A DNA stretch of 36,459 nucleotides from a virus. The position numbers were made by a program, and so were the translations under genes. The DNA lies in the IMG/VR virus record IMGVR_UViG_3300047476_000196, positions 1 to 36,459 of that record. One strand, given 5' to 3'. Every line of letters starts with the position of its first letter. The stretch's first letter is position 1. The notes below the pieces were generated by a model. It searched no databases and was not told where the DNA came from. It was given only the letters and a program-made list of their open reading frames with translations. Below, piece after piece: positions 22,584 to 29,203 of the stretch.

Positions 22584-23258
22584 ATGCACTTCTATCCACA
22601 CCATATCGGTGACTTTCAGCGTGATACCGCCTCGTTATCTGATTCAGATACTATGGCTTACCTACGTCTAATCTGGATGTATTACGACACAGAATTACCA
22701 TTGCCAGCAGATGCTAAAAAACTAGCATTTAAGATCGGCTCTAATCCTGATTCTGTTCAGATTATTCTTGATACCTTCTTTACAAAAGAGCAAGACTTTT
22801 ATCGTCACAAAAGATGTGATGAGGTTCTAAATGAGATTTACGATAAGTCAGATAAGGCTAGACTTGCGGCAGAAGCTAGATGGGCTAAACATAAAGGAAC
22901 AATGCAAGTGCAATGCGATGGCAATGCGAACGCATTAAAAACTGATGCGTCTGCACCTAAAATTGATGCTACCCATAACCCAAAACCCAAAACCCAAATA
23001 AATAAAGATATACGTCCTTTAGATGTTGATATTTCAATATGGCAAGATTTTCTTAAACTTAGAAAAGCTAAAGATGCTCCTATAACGGAAACAGCATTAA
23101 AAAAGATTACTTCTGAAGCAGCTAAAGCTAACTGGAAATTAGAGGATGCTCTAACGGAAATGTGTAGTAGAGGATGGACAGGTTTTAAAGCTGAATGGGT
23201 AAACAAAACTCAAGACTCTAAGCCAGTATTTGATGGCAGACTGAGAGGTGCTAAATGA
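22584..23258 (+). CDS. DUF1376-type replication protein
   Basis: 224-residue protein. The N-terminus (MHFYPHHIGDFQRDTASLSD, then LIWMYYDTELPLPADAKKLA) is the DUF1376 domain, common in phage replication initiator or helicase-loader genes. The linker (about 95-140) is basic and variable. The C-terminal part (IWQDFLKLRKAKDAPITETA ... SRGWTGFKAEW) resembles the DnaT/O-type end that contacts helicase and ssDNA. The ATG at 22584 follows GAGG at suitable spacing; a GTG 30 bases earlier lies inside an inverted repeat and is less likely. Primase-like and helicase genes follow with ATGA overlaps. Confidence 0.85.
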   Translation: MHFYPHHIGDFQRDTASLSDSDTMAYLRLIWMYYDTELPLPADAKKLAFKIGSNPDSVQIILDTFFTKEQDFYRHKRCDEVLNEIYDKSDKARLAAEARWAKHKGTMQVQCDGNANALKTDASAPKIDATHNPKPKTQINKDIRPLDVDISIWQDFLKLRKAKDAPITETALKKITSEAAKANWKLEDALTEMCSRGWTGFKAEWVNKTQDSKPVFDGRLRGAK

Positions 23259-23668
23259 GCATAGAAAACTTACTCCAACGTCTAACGAAAGTAAAAGGTG
23301 GTAGAGGCAGGTGGACTGCTTGTTGTCCTAGCCATGAGGATCGTAGTCCTTCCTTAGCGATAAGAGAAACAGAAGATGGTCGTATCCTATTGAAATGCTT
23401 TGGTGGTTGTTCTGTACAGGAAATAGTCGGTGCTATTGGTATTGATATAGGTGAGTTATTTCCTAAAACACACGATACACACCATATTCCTAAAGTTAAA
23501 AATGCTTTTTACGCAACAGACTTACTTAGGGTTATTGAGTTCGAGTCCGTACTGGTATCTGTGGCTGCAAGTAATCTAGCTAACGGAGTTAAATTAACTG
23601 ATAATGACAGATCACGTTTAAGAAAAGCACAAGAACGGATCATTGAGGCAGCGAGGCACATAAGATGA
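23255..23668 (+). CDS. CHC2 zinc-finger protein (primase fragment-like)
   Basis: 137-residue protein with the zinc-binding domain of DnaG-type primases: C24-x2-H27, then C48-x3-C52, within WTACCPSHEDRSPSLAIRE and LLKCFGGCSVQEIVGAIGID. The TOPRIM catalytic domain is absent. The C-terminal 60 residues are a helical segment. It may recognise template DNA for priming together with the helicase encoded next, or regulate the host primase. Length suggests a natural stand-alone form, since it ends in a proper ATGA overlap and not in a broken frame. Confidence 0.85.
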   Translation: MSIENLLQRLTKVKGGRGRWTACCPSHEDRSPSLAIRETEDGRILLKCFGGCSVQEIVGAIGIDIGELFPKTHDTHHIPKVKNAFYATDLLRVIEFESVLVSVAASNLANGVKLTDNDRSRLRKAQERIIEAARHIR

Positions 23669-24672
23669 CTACAAACTTAGAATTAGTAGCAGTACAACTA
23701 GACGTTGAGCGTAAAGCAAGACTAGTAAAGTCACAGGATATTGACGTAGAAAAGTATCTTAAAAATAACGATGTCGGTCAGAAGGTTCGTATTGTTTCAG
23801 ATTGGCTTGATGAGATCACAGAGAACTACATCAATCCACCTGTTAACGATAATGCAAAAATGCCGTGGACTAAGACGCAGGATGACTTTAACTTTCGTCT
23901 AGGTGAGGTTACTTTGTACGCAGGTGGTAACGGTGGCGGTAAATCGTTAATAACTGGTCAGATAGCGTTGCACTTGATTAAACAGAAACGTAAATGTGTT
24001 ATAGCGTCATTTGAGATGAAGCCTACTAGCACCATTCACAGGATGCTTAGACAGTTTGCTGGAGAGTTTATTGATGATCCGCTTACTAACGATAGAGATA
24101 AGTACATCAAAGGACTGACTCAGCGATTTAACCAGTTCGCAGGAGAACATCTCTACATCTACGATCAGCAGGGTTCTACAACTCCGAACCAGACTATTGC
24201 TATGGCTAGGTATTGTGCTGTAGAGCTAGGCATCGAGCATATTTTTATTGACTCGTTAATGAAAGTTTGTAATGCTGAGGATAATTTCAATGAACAGAAA
24301 TACTTTGTCGATGAGCTAACCGCATTGGCACGAGATCATAACGTCCACATTCATTTAATCCACCATATCCGCAAGTTACAGTCAGAGGAAGTTCAGCCTG
24401 GCAAGTACGACATAAAAGGCACTGGGGCTATAACGGATCAGGTTGATAATGTATTCTTAATGTGGCGTAATAAGCAGAAAGAGAATCGTAAGCGTAACGG
24501 AGAGAAGTACGAGGAGGATTTACCTGATGCTTACTTGATGTGCGAGAAGCAGCGTAACGGTGAAGCTCAAGAAATGTACGGACTTTATTACCATCAAGGT
24601 AGCCAGCAGTTTATTGAGACTTGGGGTGGTGCTACGATGGACTTTGATAACAAGGGAAAGTTTCGTGGATAA
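23665..24672 (+). CDS. DnaB-like replicative helicase (RecA-fold ATPase)
   Basis: 335-residue ATPase resembling the C-terminal domain of DnaB/Twinkle helicases. Walker A is GGNGGGKS (87-94), the following strand VIASFEMKP (112-120) carries the catalytic Glu, Walker B is HIFIDSLMKV, and HLIHHIRK with the later GTGAITDQVDNVFLMWRNK matches motifs H3/H4. The N-terminal DnaB domain is missing; residues 1-75 are a short helical linker. It should unwind the phage origin, loaded by the DUF1376 protein. The end overlaps the methyltransferase gene by 8 bases. Confidence 0.9.
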   Translation: MTTNLELVAVQLDVERKARLVKSQDIDVEKYLKNNDVGQKVRIVSDWLDEITENYINPPVNDNAKMPWTKTQDDFNFRLGEVTLYAGGNGGGKSLITGQIALHLIKQKRKCVIASFEMKPTSTIHRMLRQFAGEFIDDPLTNDRDKYIKGLTQRFNQFAGEHLYIYDQQGSTTPNQTIAMARYCAVELGIEHIFIDSLMKVCNAEDNFNEQKYFVDELTALARDHNVHIHLIHHIRKLQSEEVQPGKYDIKGTGAITDQVDNVFLMWRNKQKENRKRNGEKYEEDLPDAYLMCEKQRNGEAQEMYGLYYHQGSQQFIETWGGATMDFDNKGKFRG

Positions 24673-25567
24673 AATTGAATTTGGTGACTGCCGAGAAATA
24701 ATGCGTAAATGGGCTGAGTTAGGCATTAAATCGCAAACTTGTGTAACTAGTCCGCCTTATTACGGATTGCGTGATTATGGGCATGATGGTCAAATAGGAT
24801 TAGAAGAAACTCCAGAAGAATACATATCTGCAATGGTTGAGGTATTTCGATGTGTATGGGATGTACTTGAGGATGATGGGACACTATGGTTAAACATTGG
24901 TGATAGTTATTGCGGCACTGGTAGTAAGGGCGATTTAATAGATCCTAAAAATCCTAATGGCAGAAACGGTCAATCTAAAAGCAAAACTCAAAAGTTAGAA
25001 GGTTATAAATCAAAAGATTTAATCGGTATTCCGTGGATGCTTGCATTTGCTTTACGTGCTGATGGTTGGTATTTACGTCAAGATATTATTTGGCATAAAC
25101 CTAATCCAATGCCAGAGCCAGTACAAGATCGTTGCACTAAATCCCATGAATATATATTTTTATTTAGTAAGAAATCAAAATATTATTACGATATAGATGC
25201 AATGCAGGAGCCAGCTATTTATGCTGGAGATGATAGAGGTTCAAGAGGAGATTCAAGGAGAGGAACAGAAGCAAACTCAATGTCAGGTAAAACAGGAGAA
25301 ACTAGGAATAAACGTAGTGTTTGGTCAGTAACTACTAAACCTTATTCTGGAGCGCATTTTGCAGTATTTCCTCCTGATTTAATTGAACCTTGCATTATGG
25401 CTGGTGCGCCTATTGGTGGTATTGTTCTGGATCCTTTTATGGGAAGCGGAACAACTGCACAGGTAGCTCAAAACTTAGGACGCAAATATTTAGGCTGTGA
25501 ATTAAATACAGAATATGAGATATTGCAACGTGAACGACTTAAACAACAATCACTAGAATTAATATGA
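24665..25567 (+). CDS. DNA methyltransferase, beta class (m4C or m6A)
   Basis: 300-residue DNA methyltransferase. The catalytic motif SPPY is near the start (residues 29-32, in VTSPPYYGLRDYG) and the SAM-binding motif DPFMGSGTT is near the end (256-264). This permuted order defines beta-class amino-methyltransferases. SPPY fits either N4-cytosine or N6-adenine products. Residues about 90-230 hold the target-recognition region, including a Gly/Ser/Arg-rich loop. The start is a GTG at 24665 that overlaps the helicase stop. No restriction nuclease is adjacent, so it probably protects phage DNA from host restriction or marks it for replication timing. Confidence 0.92.
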   Translation: MDKIEFGDCREIMRKWAELGIKSQTCVTSPPYYGLRDYGHDGQIGLEETPEEYISAMVEVFRCVWDVLEDDGTLWLNIGDSYCGTGSKGDLIDPKNPNGRNGQSKSKTQKLEGYKSKDLIGIPWMLAFALRADGWYLRQDIIWHKPNPMPEPVQDRCTKSHEYIFLFSKKSKYYYDIDAMQEPAIYAGDDRGSRGDSRRGTEANSMSGKTGETRNKRSVWSVTTKPYSGAHFAVFPPDLIEPCIMAGAPIGGIVLDPFMGSGTTAQVAQNLGRKYLGCELNTEYEILQRERLKQQSLELI

Positions 25568-25770
25568 ATGAGTTTTTTGAGGAAGAAAGACATCGGTGTG
25601 AAGTCTGGCAAGTATTACGATGGAGAGCGCAAGATAGAAATAAGTCATCAGATTACTTGCAGTTAGTCAGAAAGATGCGAGGACATAACGCAGCCGATAA
25701 GCTAGAGAAAGATTGTAAAGAGCAATGGTCTCGAGGTGCGAGAGGCTTAAAAGGAGATTGGCGTGACTAA
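25564..25770 (+). CDS. DUF7696-like small protein
   Basis: 68-residue basic protein with RHRCEVWQVLRWRAQDRNKS, LVRKMRGHNAADKLEKD and GARGLKGDWRD, matching a small phage family (DUF7696) usually located beside replication and methyltransferase genes. Function unknown. ATGA overlap with the methyltransferase stop; overlaps the HNH gene by 8 bases. Confidence 0.75.
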   Translation: MNEFFEEERHRCEVWQVLRWRAQDRNKSSDYLQLVRKMRGHNAADKLEKDCKEQWSRGARGLKGDWRD

Positions 25771-26299
25771 AAAAATTGAAGATTATGACTTATCAAAAGC
25801 ATCACAAAGATATTTAGCAAGAAAAGCAGGTTTTGATGTTCCATTATTAAAACCCTATAAGTCTCCTGAATTTTGGTCTCAAATTGAAAAAACTAATACA
25901 TGTTGGTTTTGGACAGGTCGCAAAGATAGATGTGGGTATGGTGTTTATTCTACAAATAAATTTACTCATAAAGCCCATAGATATTGTTATGAAATAACCA
26001 ATAATGTAAAAATAGGTTCTTTAATAGCAATGCACACTTGCGATACTCCGCATTGTGTAAATCCTGACCATATAAAACTAGGCACACATCAAGATAATCA
26101 GCATGATAAGTTTTTAAAAAACAGACAAGCCAAAGGTTCAAAAATTAAAGCATCAATTTTAAAAGAAGAAAATGTTATAGATGCTAGAGAAAAATATAAA
26201 ACTGGCAAATATACATATATTGATTTAGCAGTTGAATATGGTGTATCAAAAGATGCAATGCAAAAAGCAATTCGTGGAATTAATTGGGGGCATATTTAA
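25763..26299 (+). CDS. HNH homing endonuclease with C-terminal HTH
   Basis: 178-residue free-standing homing-type nuclease. Residues 47-110 form an HNH_3-type core: AHRYCYEI (71-78), then MHTCDTPHCVNPDHI (90-104) with H91, C93, C98, N100 and H103, and the tail LGTHQDNQHD. Residues 130-178 (EENVIDAREKYKTGKYTYID, LAVEYGVSKDAMQKAIRGIN) are a NUMOD-like helix-turn-helix for DNA recognition. It starts with GTG after AAGGAG. The gene is visibly more AT-rich than its neighbours, a sign of recent arrival. It lies exactly between two genes and interrupts neither. Confidence 0.9.
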   Translation: MTKKIEDYDLSKASQRYLARKAGFDVPLLKPYKSPEFWSQIEKTNTCWFWTGRKDRCGYGVYSTNKFTHKAHRYCYEITNNVKIGSLIAMHTCDTPHCVNPDHIKLGTHQDNQHDKFLKNRQAKGSKIKASILKEENVIDAREKYKTGKYTYIDLAVEYGVSKDAMQKAIRGINWGHI

Positions 26300-26586
26300 T
26301 GACGTTTAAAAGGGTCGATGAAATTCAAACTCAGGTAACTAAAGCGTTAAGAGCTGAAGGCTGGACTGTTCAGCATTTACACGAGGTAGGGAAGGGTTGT
26401 CCTGATTTAATCGTAGGAGCTAAAGAAAAGAACTTCCTAGTAGAAGTCAAAGACGGCAAAAAGGCGTGGAAGCTAACACCAGATCAAGTTATCTGGCATT
26501 ACAACTGGAAAGGACAGGTAGTCGTTGTAACGAGTCCAGAAAACGCAGTAGAGACTATTAACAATTTATTAAAGAGTGGCAAATGA
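26299..26586 (+). CDS. VRR-NUC/PDDEXK-type nuclease
   Basis: 95-residue nuclease-like protein. The sequence GKGCPDLIVGAKEKNFLVEVKDG carries the PD...(E/V)xK catalytic core (Asp in CPDL, Glu-Val-Lys in VEVKDG). WKLTPDQVIWHYNWKGQVVVV follows, as in VRR-NUC Holliday-junction or flap nucleases. The start at 26299 (TAATG with the HNH stop) is preferred to an earlier in-frame ATG. It may process branched DNA before packaging or serve as the nuclease partner of the ERF annealing protein. Confidence 0.85.
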   Translation: MTFKRVDEIQTQVTKALRAEGWTVQHLHEVGKGCPDLIVGAKEKNFLVEVKDGKKAWKLTPDQVIWHYNWKGQVVVVTSPENAVETINNLLKSGK

Positions 26587-26819
26587 CTGAAAAAGAATTA
26601 TTGCAACAAATTGTAAATGCTTGGGAGCATGGCAGCGAAATAGGAATAGTTAATGCTATTGAAGCAATACGCACAAGACTAGAGCAGCCAAAGAAAGAAT
26701 GGGTAGGTTTGACGGATGATGAGATAAAAAAAGTGAATCAATTGGGCATTTATGAAAAGCCTTTGATTGAATTCGCTAGAGACATAGAAGCAAAGTTAAA
26801 GGAGAAGAACTTTGACTGA
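26583..26819 (+). CDS. Small protein, paralogue of the gene at 19173
   Basis: 78-residue protein starting MTEKELLQQIVNAWEHGSEI, with the shared middle block QPKKEWVGLTDDE and the end IEAKLKEKN. The same three blocks occur in the leftward gene at 19173-19427. ATGA overlap with the nuclease gene. Function unknown. Confidence 0.75.
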   Translation: MTEKELLQQIVNAWEHGSEIGIVNAIEAIRTRLEQPKKEWVGLTDDEIKKVNQLGIYEKPLIEFARDIEAKLKEKNFD

Positions 26820-27135
26820 TCCGCACGCAGCAATCGACTACATAATCAAACATTCAAAGGAATACGCTAAGGCTAAAGCTGACGTTACCTACTTGTCAGA
26901 ATTCCGTAAGACTAAGAAAGCATTATGTTTTCAAAATAGCATGAAAAGTACGATGGCTGAGAAAGAAGCTGATGCTTACGCTAATCCAGAGTATCAAGCT
27001 GTATTGGAAGGGCTTAGGGAGGCTGTAGAAAGGGCTGAGACGCTACGATGGATGCTCATAGCGGCTCAGGCTAGGATTGATGTATTTCGTACTCAGGAGG
27101 CTTCTAATCGGTTCCTTGAGCGTTCCACTATTTAG
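26812..27135 (+). CDS. Conserved helical phage protein, TTG start
   Basis: 107-residue helical protein with motifs DPHAAIDYIIKHSKEYAKAK, SMKSTMAEKEADAYANPEYQ and ETLRWMLIAAQARIDVFRTQ, known from replication-region hypothetical proteins. The start TTG at 26812 lies 7 bases after AAGGAG and overlaps the previous gene by 8 bases. No better ATG exists upstream. Its end overlaps the leftward acidic gene by four bases. Confidence 0.75.
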   Translation: MTDPHAAIDYIIKHSKEYAKAKADVTYLSEFRKTKKALCFQNSMKSTMAEKEADAYANPEYQAVLEGLREAVERAETLRWMLIAAQARIDVFRTQEASNRFLERSTI

Positions 27136-27329
27136 ATTTCATCTTCAAAGTAGTCGAACTCGTCTGCGTACCACTCGTCATCTTCTTCACAGTACCAGTA
27201 CCAGATTTCTTCTTCTTCATCGAAAGACCAAGCTATGCCTTCTTCATCGTACTCGTAACCATCGTCCTCAAACTCAACTTCATCGGATTCTACGTAAATA
27301 ACCATGTCACCAACGGTAATAGTAATCAT
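27132..27329 (-). CDS. Hyper-acidic aromatic protein, DNA-mimic candidate
   Basis: 65-residue protein with 28 Asp/Glu, 15 aromatic residues (4 Trp, 7 Tyr, 4 Phe) and no Lys, Arg or His. It begins MITITVGDMVIYVESDEVEF and continues in short acidic-aromatic steps (DDGYEYDEEG; EEIWYWYCEEDDEWYADEFD). Start at 27329 is set by GGAG with about 6 bases spacing. The only leftward gene outside the 19.0-21.5 kb operon, it therefore needs its own promoter; a weak candidate is TTGAGC-16-TAGCAT on the minus strand within about 70 bases upstream. Size, charge and aromatic content resemble phage DNA-mimic proteins such as Ocr or Gam-like inhibitors, but no homology is claimed. Confidence 0.7.
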   Translation of the reverse strand: MITITVGDMVIYVESDEVEFEDDGYEYDEEGIAWSFDEEEEIWYWYCEEDDEWYADEFDYFEDEI

Positions 27330-27415
27330 AAATTTCTCCAAATAAACACAGCCCACACGCTGTAAAACAATGCTACCAGAGAATTATGACTGCTCAATAA
27401 ATAGGCATTAACAAT

Positions 27416-27631
27416 ATGACAATAGATAACATTAACAGTCCAATGCACTACACAAGAGGTGGTATAGAGACTATCGACTTTATTGAGGCTAAGGGACTTA
27501 ACTACAACTTAGGTAATGCTGTTAAATACATATCCAGAGCTGGTTACAAGTTAGATATGGCTGAGGATTTAAAGAAAGCAGTCTGGTATTTAAACAGGGA
27601 GATCAGTCGAATTGAAAAAGATAACAAATGA
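27416..27631 (+). CDS. DUF3310 protein
   Basis: 71-residue protein of the DUF3310 family (sometimes listed as nucleotide-kinase-like or SaV-like). It has the complete signature: NSPMHYTRGGIETIDFIEAK, then YNLGNAVKYISRAGYKLDMA and DLKKAVWYLNREI. It probably acts early in nucleotide metabolism or phage replication. The 86-base gap before it (27330-27415) also holds the control region of the leftward acidic gene. ATGA overlap with the next gene. Confidence 0.9.
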   Translation: MTIDNINSPMHYTRGGIETIDFIEAKGLNYNLGNAVKYISRAGYKLDMAEDLKKAVWYLNREISRIEKDNK

Positions 27632-27921
27632 TCTATAGAAATAAAACGATCCTTGAATTAGCTAGAGATATGCCTTGCCAACATTGCTATATATCGGATG
27701 GAACTGTTGTGGCTGCTCACTCAAATCAGTTGCGAGACGGTAAAGGACGTGGTATAAAATCACATGATTACCGCATAGCTGCTTTATGTTACGCCTGTCA
27801 CATGGAACTGGATCAAGGCAAGAATCTAAGTAAACAAGAGCGTGTCGAGATGTGGGAAGAAGCACATAGAAAGACAATCGGATTACTCTTTGATAACGGT
27901 AAATTACAGGTGATTAAATGA
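27628..27921 (+). CDS. YbcO/DUF1364-like nuclease
   Basis: 97-residue metal-dependent nuclease-like protein. CQHCYISDGTVVAAHSNQLR followed by HDYRIAALCYACHMELDQGK gives the CxxC...H...CxxCH pattern of the DUF1364/YbcO family, an HNH-related fold replacing lambda Nin-region functions. It may resolve or nick recombination intermediates. It overlaps DUF3310 and the next mini-gene by four bases each. Confidence 0.88.
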   Translation: MIYRNKTILELARDMPCQHCYISDGTVVAAHSNQLRDGKGRGIKSHDYRIAALCYACHMELDQGKNLSKQERVEMWEEAHRKTIGLLFDNGKLQVIK

Positions 27922-28085
27922 TGAAGAAAACTAAGGCAGCTAAGAAAGTCAGCAAGGTAATGAAGGAATTTGGTAAAGGCGAACTTCATTCAGGCAAGGG
28001 TGGCCCTGTAGTTAAGTCCAGAGACCAAGCCATCGCTATAGCATTAAGCGAAGCAAAGGTAGCTAAGAAGAAAGCCAAGAAATGA
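27918..28085 (+). CDS. DUF6496-like basic mini-protein (55 aa)
   Basis: 55-residue Lys-rich protein (KKTKAAKKVSKVMKEFGKGE, LHSGKGGPVVKSRDQAIAIA, then LSEAKVAKKK). The GELHSG and QAIAIALSEA pieces are the signature of DUF6496-type proteins often found in phages. Two ATGs (27918, 27921) are possible. First of four consecutive lysine-rich mini-genes linked by ATGA overlaps. DNA binding is inferred from charge. Confidence 0.75.
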   Translation: MMKKTKAAKKVSKVMKEFGKGELHSGKGGPVVKSRDQAIAIALSEAKVAKKKAKK

Positions 28086-28231
28086 AAGCCGGACTATACA
28101 GCAATATCCATAGCAAACGTAAGCGCATAGCTGAGGGATCAGGCGAGAAGATGAATAAGCCTGGTACTAAGAATGCGCCAACTAAAGCAGACTTCAAGTT
28201 AGCTGCTAAGACTGCGAAGAAAAAGAAATGA
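28082..28231 (+). CDS. Basic mini-protein (49 aa)
   Basis: 49-residue protein (MKAGLYSNIHSKRKRIAEGS, GEKMNKPGTKNAPTKADFKL, and a Lys-rich end). It belongs to a small conserved set that travels with DUF6496 and DUF6321 genes in phages. ATGA overlaps at both ends. No biochemical role known. The charge suggests nucleic-acid contact. Confidence 0.75.
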   Translation: MKAGLYSNIHSKRKRIAEGSGEKMNKPGTKNAPTKADFKLAAKTAKKKK

Positions 28232-28527
28232 GTGCGGCTTGGACAAAGAAAGCAGGTAAGAATCCTAAAGGTGGTCTTAACGAAAAAGGTCGTAAATCTT
28301 ACGAGGCTGAGAATCCTGGCTCTAATCTAAAAGCTCCAGTTAAGTCAGGTGACAATCCACGTAGAGCAAGTTTTTTGGCTCGTATGGGGAATATGCATGG
28401 TGCTGAGAGAAAACCAAACGGTGAGCCTACTAGACTGCTGTTAAGTCTAAATGCTTGGGGTGCAAGTTCAAAAGCTGATGCAAAAAAGAAAGCAGCAGCA
28501 ATATCTGAAAGGAATAAAAAGAAATGA
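28228..28527 (+). CDS. DUF6321-like protein
   Basis: 99-residue basic protein with SAAWTKKAGKNPKGGLNEKG, SYEAENPGSNLKAPVKSG and RRASFLARMGNMHGAE, then a Lys-rich tail (KADAKKKAAAISERNKKK). This matches the DUF6321 family of phages. Role unknown; it may be a virion-internal or DNA-condensing protein because it lies just before the packaging genes. Third gene of the lysine-rich set. Confidence 0.8.
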   Translation: MSAAWTKKAGKNPKGGLNEKGRKSYEAENPGSNLKAPVKSGDNPRRASFLARMGNMHGAERKPNGEPTRLLLSLNAWGASSKADAKKKAAAISERNKKK

Positions 28528-28694
28528 AAGGCATGAAATCTTGTCCTAAGTGTAAGGGTGGTGAGTGCAAAGGCGGTAAGGGTTGCATGATGGAAGAAAA
28601 AGAGAAAAGCAAAAAGAACGGCAAGATCGAGATTGAGATTAGTCTGCCCATGCGTGGAAGCCGTACCAAAACAAACAAAGCCAAAAAGAAGTAA
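28524..28694 (+). CDS. Cys/Lys-rich mini-protein with zinc-knuckle-like start (56 aa)
   Basis: 56 residues. The start MKGMKSCPKCKGGECKGGKG plus Cys21 gives four cysteines (7, 10, 15, 21), a compact metal-binding knuckle. It then becomes charged and ends in a Lys-rich tail (TKTNKAKKK). ATGA overlap upstream and TAATG overlap with the acetyltransferase gene downstream. Fourth and last of the lysine-rich set. Confidence 0.7.
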   Translation: MKGMKSCPKCKGGECKGGKGCMMEEKEKSKKNGKIEIEISLPMRGSRTKTNKAKKK

Positions 28695-29203
28695 TGCGTT
28701 ACACATACGGACTAGAGAATATTAAAGTTCGTGATTGGGGAGAAGGAGCTGATGTAAAGGTAGGCTCCTTTTGTTCGATTGCTGATAACGTAACGATCTT
28801 TATAGGTGGTAACCATAGGACTGATTGGGTAACGACTTATCCGTTCGGACACATCCATAAAGACGTATTTAATCATCACGGCAAAGGTCATCCAGCCACT
28901 AAGGGTGATGTAGTCATAGGTAATGACGTATGGATAGGCTCAGGGTCAACAATATTATCTGGGGTCACGATTGGAGACGGGGCGGTAATTGCTGCCAACT
29001 CTGTGGTCGTAAAGGATATTCCGGCTTATGCAATTGCAGCAGGAAATCCGGCAATAGCAATAAAGTTCAGGTTCACTCGGAGTCAGATAGAGAGACTGCT
29101 ACAAAACCCGTGGTGGGAACTGCCAGATAGCCGTATAAACGATTTAATCCATTTGCTTTGCTCTAACGATATAGAGGCTTTAATTGCTGCCAAAAACGCT
29201 TAA
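28694..29203 (+). CDS. Hexapeptide-repeat acetyltransferase (CatB-like)
   Basis: 169-residue left-handed beta-helix transferase. Hexapeptide repeats run from VKVGSFCSIADNVTIFIGG through GDVVIGNDVWIGSGSTILSG to VTIGDGAVIAANSVVVKDIP. The loop GNHRTDWVTTYPFG carries the catalytic His of xenobiotic/sugar O-acetyltransferases. It moves an acetyl group from acetyl-CoA to a sugar or small molecule. It opens a cluster with a methyltransferase and a glycosyltransferase-like gene, so modification of a glycan is likely (inference). Confidence 0.9.
   Translation: MRYTYGLENIKVRDWGEGADVKVGSFCSIADNVTIFIGGNHRTDWVTTYPFGHIHKDVFNHHGKGHPATKGDVVIGNDVWIGSGSTILSGVTIGDGAVIAANSVVVKDIPAYAIAAGNPAIAIKFRFTRSQIERLLQNPWWELPDSRINDLIHLLCSNDIEALIAAKNA

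Noticed and set aside
27077-27301. Rightward frame opposite the acidic gene, rich in Arg, Leu and His
   Set aside because: It is the mirror of the GAA/GAT-rich acidic gene, has no ribosome site and overlaps the TTG-start gene; the leftward frame has a good ribosome site.
28299-28706. Leftward frames opposite the lysine-rich mini-genes (also 28430-28684)
   Set aside because: Phe/Leu-rich mirrors of AAA/AAG codons; they would break an array of coupled rightward genes.
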